Source: Paramacrobiotus richtersi (Eukaryota > Tardigrada > Eutardigrada > Parachela > Macrobiotidae). From it: DNA of 34,471 bases. The stretch is taken from the NCBI GenBank assembly GCA_034698045.1, contig JAQGAU010000209.1, positions 1 through 34,471 of the forward strand, written 5' to 3'. Below the pieces are notes generated by a model. It ran no database searches, was not told where the DNA came from, and saw only the letters and a list, made by a program, of their open reading frames with translations. Below, one piece after another: positions 1 through 8,854 of the stretch (within the stretch, counting starts at the first letter, position 1; each line of letters starts with the position of its first letter). The position numbers and the translations under genes are program-made.

Positions 1-114
1 TTTGCTCGTGTTGGTTCTTTCGCCGATCAGTATGATAAAATGTTTACAGCTAAGAACTGGCCCCCGAACATTGGGGTGCGCGAATGGATGTTCGCCCCCA
101 AGGGGTCTCAGTAA
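1..114 (+). CDS. C-terminal end of a small protein, paralogue of the gene at 32073-32411 (5' part outside window)
   Basis: Frame 1 is open from base 1 to a TAA at 112-114 and encodes 37 residues. They include KNWPPNIGVREW followed by a short FAPKG-type tail. The same ending (KNWPPNIGVREWLFAPKG) closes the ORF at 32073-32411 on the minus strand, and the DNA of the two copies is clearly alike. Conservation of the reading frame between two diverged copies argues for real coding sequence. I do not recognise the family and cannot assign a function. The gene starts to the left of the window, so its length and exon structure are unknown. A protein from a repeated mobile sequence is a possible alternative. 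Confidence 0.6.
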   Translation, partial: FARVGSFADQYDKMFTAKNWPPNIGVREWMFAPKGSQ

Positions 115-871
115 TGTGTTGTTGTTGAACTACCTTTTTGTTTTTCATGTGACTCTTGTCAGCTCTCGAAAAAGCATTAAATCACTGACTTGAAGTATTT
201 CTATAAAAAGTAAGCCCTGCATACCAATATGATCTAGCAAATATGGGCAACATTTTGCAATTTTTTAATTTCCGGCCACTACAAATGGTGAGAAGTTATC
301 AATTTTTAAAGTTAAGAATGTTAAGATAGCGGTCTATGAGGCAAGATAACGACCCACATCAGATTGTCGGATATTAAATGCGTAGACCGCTATGTTAAGT
401 CAACTCACACATTCTTAACTTTGAAAATCGATAACTTCTCAGCACTTGTAGTGGCCTCTAAGTGAAAAATTGCTAATTAATGTTGCCCATATTTGCTAGA
501 TCATATTGGTATGCAGGGCTTCCTTATTACCGAGTCCTGCCCGAAAATACTTACTTGTAAGTGTCTGGCTTTGACGTGGTTTGGTAATAACTAATAACAA
601 TCATTTTTTCGAAGCGTTTTGATAAAGTCGTGGAGAAATCCTAAACGGCTTAACTTTGTGGACATAATATAATGACATCTAAAATTACAGGCACCAACAC
701 AAGAAAACCGCCGATGCCAACCGGGCTACAGCTGGTCTAGCAGTTAGGTGTCTCTCGTTGTACTAAACGATCCGAAAACACCCGAGAAAATTGTTTACCT
801 GGGTATGGAGCTGAAAGGTTAAACAAAGCTGCAACTGATGACCGACAGCCTGCTGCAAGCATTCTTAATTT
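115..871. other. Intergenic stretch without a gene, containing a foldback element
   Basis: Between the end of the edge gene and Ig copy A I see no supported coding region. The stretch is dominated by the inverted repeat at 212-521, described separately. The remainder is AT-rich and shows no motif I can name. Confidence 0.5.
212..521. repeat. Foldback (long inverted repeat) MITE-like element, about 310 bp
   Basis: The left arm starts AAGCCCTGCATACCAATATG at 212, and its reverse complement closes the element at 521. The arms are about 120-140 bp each and remain similar inward, sharing GAGAAGTTATC, AAAGTTAAGAATGT and ATAGCGGTCTA. They are separated by a loop of roughly 40 bp at about 338-380. 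The outermost 42 bases or so are essentially identical, so the element is not very old or its arms have been homogenised. There is no coding capacity. I could not find a convincing target-site duplication, so the superfamily is open. Confidence 0.85.
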
Positions 872-2114
872 TCATGTGTTAGGTATTCGGTAGTTCAGTC
901 GTCTTTGGCTGCATTTTTTCGTATTCTTTAACAGGTGAACAGCGTACTGTCGCCCTAGATGCAAATAAGTATGTTGAACCAACCATTCGTCCAGTTCCGC
1001 AAAAGGCCGCGCGCACCCAGCACTGGTAGTGACCACTAAGGGACTTTTGCGGATCGTTGAGTCCTGCGCTCGTGTTGTAACCTCAAGTACGATGCTAGAC
1101 TGCGCTCGAACCAGTCCAACGATTGGATGTTCGGAGGGAGCCATGATCAACTGATTCCCATACCACCACATGAGCCGTTGGTCCAGGGGGAGCTCTCCAT
1201 ACAGGGCCGCTTGCCGCTTACAGCGTCACATTCTGGCCAGCAGGTGCAGCAATCATTTGTGTGTGCGTGAGGAAAACATCCGTAGCCGGTAAGAACGGCT
1301 TCAGATCAAACACGACTCGAACGCAGCTATTGTCTTCGGTGAATATTCGTATACAGTGCACGGGTCCAGCCGCTTCTCCTATTCAAAGACGGTGCATGGT
1401 CAAATCGAAATCTTTATCGTTGACATAAAAACCCAGAAACCTCAACGGTACCCACAATATTTTTTATCAATTTGCATTAAAGCAGCTTTATGCAGGGTTG
1501 ATAGAGACAATTGGTAATACTGTACTTTAATATTCTTAAGTTAGTTCTTCCTAACTTCAACCTGATTAACTCGGGATATTCTCACTTGTAACGTTGTGAA
1601 TGAGAAGCTGCGCATGAGTATCGTTCTTAGCCAGGCTATAACTAAACGGAGAAGAATAATACTGTCTGATCACACGTCGAATGGAATAGTTCCAGTGTCC
1701 CCACGCAATCCCTTCTATCTGAACCTGAGGGCATGACCCACTACTAGTGCACTCTGACGCAGGACAGCTGAACGTAGCGGTTTCGCCTGCTGGGACTCTG
1801 ACCATTGTGGCAACTTTAGTTTGGCCAGGGCAGGTTGGAATTGGTATTGTCGAGATGTAAAGATTCGGTTTGTCCATGTTTAACGCAATTCTTCCATCAA
1901 CCCTGGTTTCCCGTGCGGCTTCTATTGCAGCTGGCAGTGCTGCAAAAGCATCGCTATACCTGGTGCGAAACTGCAAATAAAATTAAAATCGCAGCTTCAC
2001 CACAGTTTCTACTACACATGACAAATTCTTACGTTCCACAGGAGAACATTGTTCGCCTGGACAAACGCACAGGGCAGATAAGAATGCGAGAAACAAACAG
2101 TAGTTCATCAACAT
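872..2114 (-). pseudogene. Secreted two-Ig-domain protein, copy A (third exon decayed)
   Basis: The gene has the three-exon plan shared by all four copies. Exon 1 (2114-2033) encodes a signal peptide starting MLMNYCLFLAFLSAL and ending in a CSPVE motif at a phase-1 GTAAG donor. Exon 2 (1939-1586) is open and encodes most of the first Ig domain (FSC cysteine, WGHWNYS, QLLIHNVT). Exon 3 should run from about 1378 to 872 and encode the rest of domain 1 (EAAGPVHC) and domain 2. It carries an in-frame TAA just after the NVTL strand and at least two further frame changes, around the WWY and YQCW regions. The strands are still recognisable when read across frames. Exons 1 and 2 are clean, so decay is recent or restricted. 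A truncated one-domain product could still be made, but I favour a pseudogene. Confidence 0.75.
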
Positions 2115-2904
2115 TGTGTTCGTCTAAAGTGCGAAAACTTTACGGTCAAGCTAGGTCAAGCTATCATAACATTAAGAAAGTCAATATTGTATGATCCAGC
2201 AGTCTTCATGCCGAATAGCGTATACCATACATAACCTGCACTCACCTGCGAACAGGGTGGTTAAAGCAACAGCTTCTCATCGTCTAGTTTACCAGTTATT
2301 GCAATCTGCGGTTTATTATCCGTACTTTAAGATATGGCCGGCTGATATGTTATAACAATATTACTGATATGTTCTCTGGTTTTTAGTTAAGTAAAGACAG
2401 CAGAAATGAATTACGTAGTACTGTATGTCGGGTTTGTCCAATTTCCCTGAAATCATGAAGAGCCGATAAAACTATACCAGCAAGAAATCAATGTATATAA
2501 ATGATCAAGTACCGAACCCAGGGTTTAGTACGATTGCTCAAAACCGGCACTCTCGAGCGAACAGACGAATCCATTAATTTTTAGTGACTCACTAGTAGTC
2601 ACTGCTGCAGAACAAAGAGTCGCGCGTGAATTCCGCCCAGTTTCTTGTTCAAAGCCGTGATTTATCAAATATTCTATGGAAGGTGTCTACAAAATTGTAC
2701 ATACATCAGTTAACGACTCTTGCAGAAGTCAACACATCTGTAACAGTAGCGTTTGCTGTGCGAGGTTTCGAAGGAAAACGCAGCAGAATCCCAGCAATTC
2801 GTGATAAGATTCTACTCGTGAACTTATGCGTCAGATGCTTTTCTGAACTGCGGCAAGAAAAAAACTTGTAATCTCCGCACATTCAAGACCCTCAGTTCCG
2901 GAAT
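2115..2904. other. Intergenic spacer between Ig copies A and B
   Basis: No supported gene. An 81-residue plus-strand open frame at 2626-2871 has no recognisable domain, no signal peptide and no splice context. I treat it as chance. The promoter of copy A should lie just above 2114, but I see no clear TATA box. Confidence 0.4.
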
Positions 2905-4136
2905 TTAGGTCAACTGGAATGATATGTCCTGCACAAACCATTCGTCCAATGCTTCAAATGGTCTAACCCAACACTGGTAGCGGCCATTGAGCGGATTCGT
3001 AATGGTTGCGCTGGTATATGATTCCTTGAACGCGAAACCAACTGGAACCGTAGACCGTACTATACTCCGTATCGGATGCCTTGAGGGAGCCGTTATCACG
3101 CGCCCCTCATGTCGCCATATATATCGCTGATCCAGCTCGAGTTGTCCGTAGAACGGCGCTTGGAGTTCGCACCGAAGGGTCACCGTTTTCCGAGCTGGTC
3201 CCGAAACATTCTGTTCCGTCGTGACGAAGATATCCGCTGCTGTTAGAAAAGGTTTCAGGTCATACAATGCCATGATACAGGACTTGTTCTGCTTGTTGGT
3301 CAAGACGCAGTGAACAGGGCCCGCCGCTGCAGCTGAGGAAAAAATCTTGAGTAAGAATCATGCCAGGAGACACAGCTTTCTCGAGAAGCTAACGACGTTT
3401 CCATGAGTACCGGGATATTCGTGAGAAGCGCGTAGTAATAATAGTGAGCTTTACGTTGTGCTGAATTTACATTTAAAATGTAAAAGGTGAGAATCTTTTT
3501 GTCCGGGGAGACTGTTGATTAAGAATGTGTAGTTCAGGAGAGTTTTAGACCAATCTTTTTCATGCATTAACGCACAGTCGCGAGCATGTACTGTACCTGT
3601 GATGTTGTGAATATAGAGATGAGAAGAGGTGGAATTTGTGTCGAGGCTGTACGTAAATGGAGACGACTCATATCCCCTTTTCACACGGGTAACAGAGTAG
3701 TTTCGGTGGCCCCAAAAGATTCTGCTTTGTTGAGGGCATGATTCGCTGTATCCGCATTCTGGAACTGTACAACTGAAGTTGGCGGTGTGTCCCGTGTGAA
3801 CTCTGTACATGGTAGCAAATTTTGTTCGGCCTGGGCAGGGTTGCAATGTCAGCTGCGAAACAGCAGGACTGGGTCTATCCATATTCAGTGTTATTCTTCC
3901 TTCGATGCTGTTTTTCTCCGCGGCTTGCAACGCATTGGTCAGAGCTGAAGTGCGACAAACCACATTCAATATACACCTACGTACATAAATTATCCTCAAG
4001 CAAAGCCATTGTTTACCGTACGACAAGCTGTCTGTATAACGTCCGTTAGCAGATACTCACGTTCCACTGGCGAGCAATGCTCGCATGGACGAACCAACAC
4101 GGCTGCAACGGAACCAAGAAGGAAGTACAAATCCAT
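2905..4136 (-). CDS. Secreted protein with two Ig-like domains, copy B (intact, 283 aa)
   Basis: Exons: 4136-4061 (signal peptide, first ATG in frame, MDLYFLLGSVAAVLV), 3944-3597 and 3332-2905. Both introns (116 and 264 bp) are GT-AG and phase 1, and the joined frame is open for 283 residues. Ig domain 1 has its first core cysteine in NFSC and a tryptophan in FWGHRNYS. The last strand (AAAAGPVHC, the D-x-G-x-Y-x-C position) is encoded at the start of exon 3, so intron 2 splits the domain. Domain 2 shows VTLRCEL, RYIWRHE, YTSATITN and GRYQCWV, then ends with DEWFVQDISFQLT. There is no membrane segment or GPI-like tail, so the protein should be secreted. There are several N-x-S/T sites. It is a tandem paralogue of A, C and D. 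The ligand is unknown, and a recognition or immune role is inference. Confidence 0.85.
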
Positions 4137-5617
4137 CAGTATCGTGTCCTTCAGATTCCCGAAAACTGTTCTTAGCACACGATTTTTGACACTTCGATCA
4201 TTGACTGGTTGTGGAAGCCTTTGATTTCTTCGCAGACCAAGGACAATTAAATCGGCAAAGAGGTCACCGTCTCAGTTTAAAACCACGTTAAAATCAGCAG
4301 TCTGCTGCGTGACTCCGATTACGAAGTTACATTTGTAAGCTGTCAAGCTTTGCAGCCATCTACCCGGTATGTATGCCATTAAGTCTTCTAGCTTGTGTTT
4401 CATGGACAACAAGCGTACTCGTATAATGCTACCTGCACAGCACGCTTATCTTCGTTCTGTCTACCGCAATACATAAATCGTAATAATATAATAAAAATTT
4501 ATTGCAATCCTGACACGTTGTTATGGTGACTGCGAGTCTGCTCGTCGTACAGGTTTCTGATGCCCCTAGAATCCGTGTAATACGGATGTGAAAAAATGTA
4601 CTTGCCTCGTCATTTTTATATCTAAATTCTAAGACGTTTTCCGACGCTCTTATTACATGTACAGTTCTACAGTTTACTGTAGTCCCGAGCCCATTTGTAA
4701 ATTAATTTGACAGTCTAGTCAGTGGCGTGTGGCGCGGTGTGGGTGACGTCGCCTCTCTCTGCCCTTATGGCTTTGACTTCCATACACTCACCACTGGCCA
4801 TACTGTAAAACAGCACTGACAAATTGAACGGATACAGCAAACAATTCAAAATTTTCCTGCGGGAGCTTGAATTGACATTTACAAATACATACATTTTGTA
4901 AAACACAACAAAGTGTAAAGTGGGTTACTTTTCTTAGCATAAGGCTTACGGATCTTTCATCTGCTCCGAAGCGTGGCGGTGACCTTTGCCAATTGAAAGT
5001 AGGGAAATTCGCAAGATACTAACTTCAAGGCATTGCTTCTGTAAAACCTCGGCAAGCCGAAATCCAGGCTTGTTCAAAGATCGCTTGGATTCTTTGTAAA
5101 CTGACAGGAAATCTGTAAAAAATTCACATAAAACTGTGGCAAAATTACGGTCTTTGAACAGTTCTACCCTTCTAATGAACCTAATCCGACAAATACCGCC
5201 CATTTGTCGGACTCCATCCATTTATGTAGGCGTCAAACTACATTTATATGGGTCAACAGGCAACCGTATCAAATTTACTAAACTTTATTCCACACACAAA
5301 TCCGTATTAGTCAAAATCATTCAAATCAGTGAATGTAATCTGTTCGTACAATAAACACCTGCTTCTTTCGACCAGAAATGCGAGACAGTCTATGTCAAAC
5401 GGAGGAAAAGGCCCTGCACCATGTTGAGTTCTAAAGAGTTAAAGACAAATGAATGCGTAAAGTCTCGCATGCAGGCGGCCAAGCCGTATAAACTGAGGAA
5501 AACAATCGTAATCCGAGACAACCATAACATTGCAAACATCCGATGTACGGCAGATCTTACAGGAATTCGTGTGATTCGGATACGTTATAGTCCCCTAAAG
5601 CTTAGTAAAGCGTTTAC
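4137..5617. other. Gene-poor stretch above Ig copy B
   Basis: I see no supported gene in about 1.5 kb. Short open frames at 4946-5221 (minus) and 5421-5639 (plus, 72 residues, basic) lack any known motif, signal peptide or convincing splice context. The end of the stretch (around 5590-5617) leads into the tandem promoter-bearing repeat described separately. Confidence 0.4.
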
Positions 5618-6524
5618 CTGCAGCAGTCTTGTAATTTAATATCAGTAGTAATAAAATAAAAGTGGTCAATTGATGCGGAGACTCGGAATTTTTTTGAGCC
5701 ACTACGCAACTTACAACTCAATAATATTATGTAATTGTAAATTCTGGCATCATATCGCTATTTTCTTGACCAGAAAACATTCATCAGAATAATAGCTGCA
5801 AGCTATTTTTCTGTTTAAGTGTTTCGTGCAAACCGTTGTTTGTTCGCTCGAGCTTTATGATCAGTGCGAAAATGTACATATCAATTATGTAACGCTGAAT
5901 TACGGCAGGTGTTTTGCTAGCTTTGCAGGTGCAGTACCCGTCTCACGGTGATTAATGACCAGCAAAGAAGTTGCTGCCAAAAGCACCATATTTCAAGCTG
6001 TAACTCACAAGTGAAAGAAAGCTGAAAAAGCACTGGCATATAACCGCGGAATTGCGGTGTCCATATTCGATTTTATTTAAAAGTATACTTACAGCGGTCT
6101 TGTACTAATAATAGCAATAAAATCAAAATGTTAAATTAACGCGGAAACTCGGCATTTCTTTTCAGTCGCAACGCAACCCGCATCTCAGTAATTGTAAATT
6201 CTGGCACGATATTGTTTTTTTCTGGACCAGGAAACATTGATCAGAAAACTAGCTGCAAGCTATTTTTCTGTTTACGTGGAACTGCAGACCGTTATTTGTT
6301 CGCTCGAGCATTGTTATCAGTGCGAGAATGCACATACGAAATTTGCGGCAATTATGGAACACTGAATTAAGGCAAGTACTTCGCTATGTTTGCAGGTGCG
6401 GTACACATGCCATGGTGATTAATGATCAGCAAAAAGGTTGCTGCCAAACGCACCTTATTTCAAGTTGTAACTCAGCTGAAATAGCACTAGTATATAACCG
6501 CTGAATCGCGGTGTCTATACTCCA
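5618..6524 (+). repeat. Two tandem copies of a roughly 450-bp unit, each ending in a TATA-like box
   Basis: Unit 1 (about 5618-6067) and unit 2 (about 6088-6524) align along their whole length. Shared blocks include CAGC(A/G)GTCTTGTA, GTAATTGTAAATTCTGGCA, TAGCTGCAAGCTATTTTTCT, TTTGTTCGCTCGAGC and GGTGATTAATGA. Each ends in a TATA-like sequence followed by AACCGC and GCGGTGTC: CATATAA at 6037-6043 in unit 1 and TATATAA at 6491-6497 in unit 2. Only unit 2 is followed by a recognisable gene, the cysteine-rich peptide at 6607. The unit therefore looks like that gene's duplicated upstream region. A weaker third fragment lies near 8516-8640. The tandem arrangement may have been left by duplication of the peptide gene with loss of one coding part. 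Confidence 0.8.
6491..6497 (+). promoter_or_regulatory. TATA box of the cysteine-rich peptide gene
   Basis: TATATAA lies 110 bases above the ATG at 6607, so a start site near 6520-6530 would leave a short 5' leader. The element and its surroundings are conserved in the upstream tandem unit, which supports a promoter role. Confidence 0.5.
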
Positions 6525-6606
6525 TTCATGGACTGTAGTGTCGATGTAAAGGGAAACGCTGCATGTTTCTGCCACTGACAAGTTTCCTCAAAACAAGCCA
6601 GTCATC

Positions 6607-7006
6607 ATGACCATGTTTTGGTGGAATTTTTTTGTGATGGTTGCCGTCATTTGGGTCATGGTGAGTACACTGACTACTGAGTGTCAGCATTGAAGTACGT
6701 ATTGTTCCCAATGTGCAATTTTTGTAAAGGGTGCAACAGTAAAACGGTAGTAATTGTTGATGTTTGATTATTATCGTACATGCACCAACAGTTACTGCAA
6801 TCGCACTTCTCTGTTAACTTCGGTTTTTGTTTAATTTCCAGATCTTGTCAATGCCGGTGGCTGGCCATGACGATTGCGCTGCTACTCTGCGTGCACTCTG
6901 CCTGCATATGCAAGTTATGTGCTGTGATTCACAGGAGTGCCGTACGACGTTTGACCCTGAATTTAACGCTCACGGACCTACTACACTATGCTTACCAAAA
7001 CGATAA
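6607..7006 (+). CDS. Small secreted cysteine-rich peptide, C-C-CC-C-C framework (72 aa, two exons)
   Basis: Exon 1 (6607-6660) encodes a hydrophobic start, MTMFWWNFFVMVAVIWVM, and stops at a strong GTGAGT donor. Exon 2 (6842-7006) follows an acceptor with a good pyrimidine run (TTTAATTTCCAG). Phase is 0 and the joined frame is open. A signal peptide of about 26 residues probably ends after PVAG. The mature part has six cysteines at residues 30, 38, 45, 46, 51 and 68, with spacing C-x7-C-x6-CC-x4-C-x16-C. That is the pattern of inhibitor-cystine-knot peptides, which occur in many animals as defence peptides, signalling peptides or venom components. The long last loop is unusual. A TATA box (6491) and an AATAAA signal (7239) frame the gene. 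The peptide was assembled from two exons too short to stand out alone. Its function cannot be told from sequence. Confidence 0.65.
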
Positions 7007-7238
7007 TTGCAATCGAAAATGAATCTGGTACGATTTCCTCTGGCGTCCAGCGCAAACCTGTCCTAGGTAATTGCATCTTTTTAGTCGGCTGCACGGGTAG
7101 CGACGTGGTCACTGGAGGTCCTTACACGGTGCACGTAACAGCCAGCTTGCACGTAACACCTTCTCGTTCACTGGAATGGCTGTATAATGTTCATTTATTC
7201 GTGTGACTTTAATGAGAAATTTACATATGAATGCATCG

Positions 7239-7244
7239 AATAAA
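7239..7244 (+). terminator. Poly(A) signal AATAAA for the cysteine-rich peptide gene
   Basis: AATAAA lies about 230 bases after the stop codon at 7004-7006, on the same strand. It is the first canonical signal after the gene. Confidence 0.4.
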
Positions 7245-8515
7245 AACAAAAGAGAAATCTAGCGTCTTATAACGGTAACAGCAAAAGCAGCGTTACGTAA
7301 GTCGTTGGTACATGTGTACACCTCAAAGTTGCCAGTGCGGGGCTGCACTTACGTGCGTCAATCGGATTGTCGCTAACGAAATATTGCACACGGTTATCCT
7401 GTCATGCAACTTTTGTTTAATATGGTTTGTAACATTAAAAAAAAACACAAATCGTCAGCAAAAGTGCCGCACACGCAAAGAACATTTCCCTTCTGTAACA
7501 AAATGGCAATATTGTGGAAACAGGAAAAGCGTGCCCTGTCATTTCCAAAACAGAGTTTTATGCAGCCTGGCTCTGGTAGATTGGCACAAGCGTATGGTGT
7601 CTCTGTTTGCCAGTGTTTGGGCGATCACGCCTGCCTGCTTCGTTCGTAGCCAAAGGCAGAAAACAACATGAACGCGCGCACTCAAGTCGAAAATCGCAAT
7701 CTATTAAAGGTCGTGCAGCGGTAACTTTTAAGCTACCTCTAGTGGGTTGGGTTGAACACCCATATTATGGACTATGGAGTACAGAGAATACACCCACCCA
7801 TATAGAGAACCTGATGGTGACTCAGAATTTCGATCGACTGTTATTTAACGTCATCAAGAGGGCCGATTATCACAGATTAGCTCCAGGTGAAAAAATACCG
7901 AGTCGATACCGTTCGGGGTGGTTCCGCACAGGGATCATGTTTACCCGCAGCGCGCGCGCTGCCCGCAATAGGCTTGTAAGCTAAAGAGATGGTAAATAAT
8001 AACAAGAAAATACAACAGCAATTCAGTTTGCATCAAAATATGATTTGAAAACGCCATCACATTTGTAAAAGGATGAGAAAGATTATTACAAAAGCTTTTC
8101 GAAGTTTCTAGATTGTGTCGTATGATACTGATTTCCAAAAATGTTCAAATTTCTGTATCTTTTATCGCGCATTGCTTGTGTCCCTTCCCAGGCAAGGATG
8201 AGCACAAGTAAGAGACCCGATGGTGCATATTCGCAAAAATAGGAGATTGAACCCAATATGTTGTGCAGAATTGGCTGACTACATGGTAATTATTCCCAAT
8301 GGTAGGCCATGAACGGAAAATAGTTATGAATTTATGATGTTAATAACTCTTAACATGCCGGGCTATAAGACTGGACTGATATGACTCATCAGCTAGGCGT
8401 GTCATCTCATTGACAGCTATGTTAACAGTTAATCATTTTAGTCATTAATCAATCAACCAATCATATTGCTAATTACACATAATTCACAATGTCTGACATA
8501 TCTGTGATACCTTGT
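7245..8515. other. Stretch without a supported gene; one doubtful 125-residue ORF
   Basis: A plus-strand open frame at 7607-7984 encodes 125 residues, basic at both ends, with a run GWVEHPYYGLW and no domain I know. There is no clear start context, splice site or paralogue in the window, so I would not call it a gene without transcript evidence. The bases after 7985 are AT-rich with no recognisable feature. Confidence 0.3.
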
Positions 8516-8770
8516 GATTGCAAACCTGGCATCAAGTTGCATTTTTTCACGACCAAAAAGAATTTATCAGAATACTGCAGGCTATTTTTCGGTTTTCACG
8601 GTACTACTTACTGGCTGGTGTTCTTTGAATGAAATATAATCGCAACATGTTGAAACATTTTGACAGTGACAAGATGTTTGCGTTTTTATATGAGCTTATC
8701 GCAGCACGCTTCTGTGTGTAATGTGCGATATGTGCTGTGTGATATGTGCACGCTTCTAATGGTATCGAAT
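8516..8770 (+). repeat. Degraded third copy of the tandem promoter unit, possibly with a peptide-exon remnant
   Basis: About 8516-8640 aligns with the middle of the 5618-6524 units: CTGGCATCA, TTATCAGAATA, CTGCAGGCTATTTTTC and a following TTT-rich block. Downstream, around 8700-8750, ATGTGCTGTG and neighbouring cysteine codons resemble exon 2 of the peptide gene at 6842-7006, but the match is short. This suggests an old duplicate of promoter plus peptide gene, now beyond use. Confidence 0.4.
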
Positions 8771-8790
8771 CAGTATCTCATTGACCTGCA

Positions 8791-8796
8791 TTTATT
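8791..8796 (-). terminator. Poly(A) signal for Ig copy C
   Basis: TTTATT on the plus strand is AATAAA on the minus strand. It lies about 59 bases past the stop codon of copy C at 8855-8857. Confidence 0.4.
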
Positions 8797-8854
8797 TCGG
8801 ACATTCAAACATCTGCCCTTTCTGCTTTTTTGGAATAAAAAAAACACGGACAGT

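Noticed and set aside
2626-2871. 81-residue plus-strand frame between Ig copies A and B
   Set aside because: No motif, no signal peptide, no splice context and no counterpart between other copies.
7607-7984. 125-residue ORF
   Set aside because: No start context, no splice sites, no known domain. Kept only as a note in the spacer entry.
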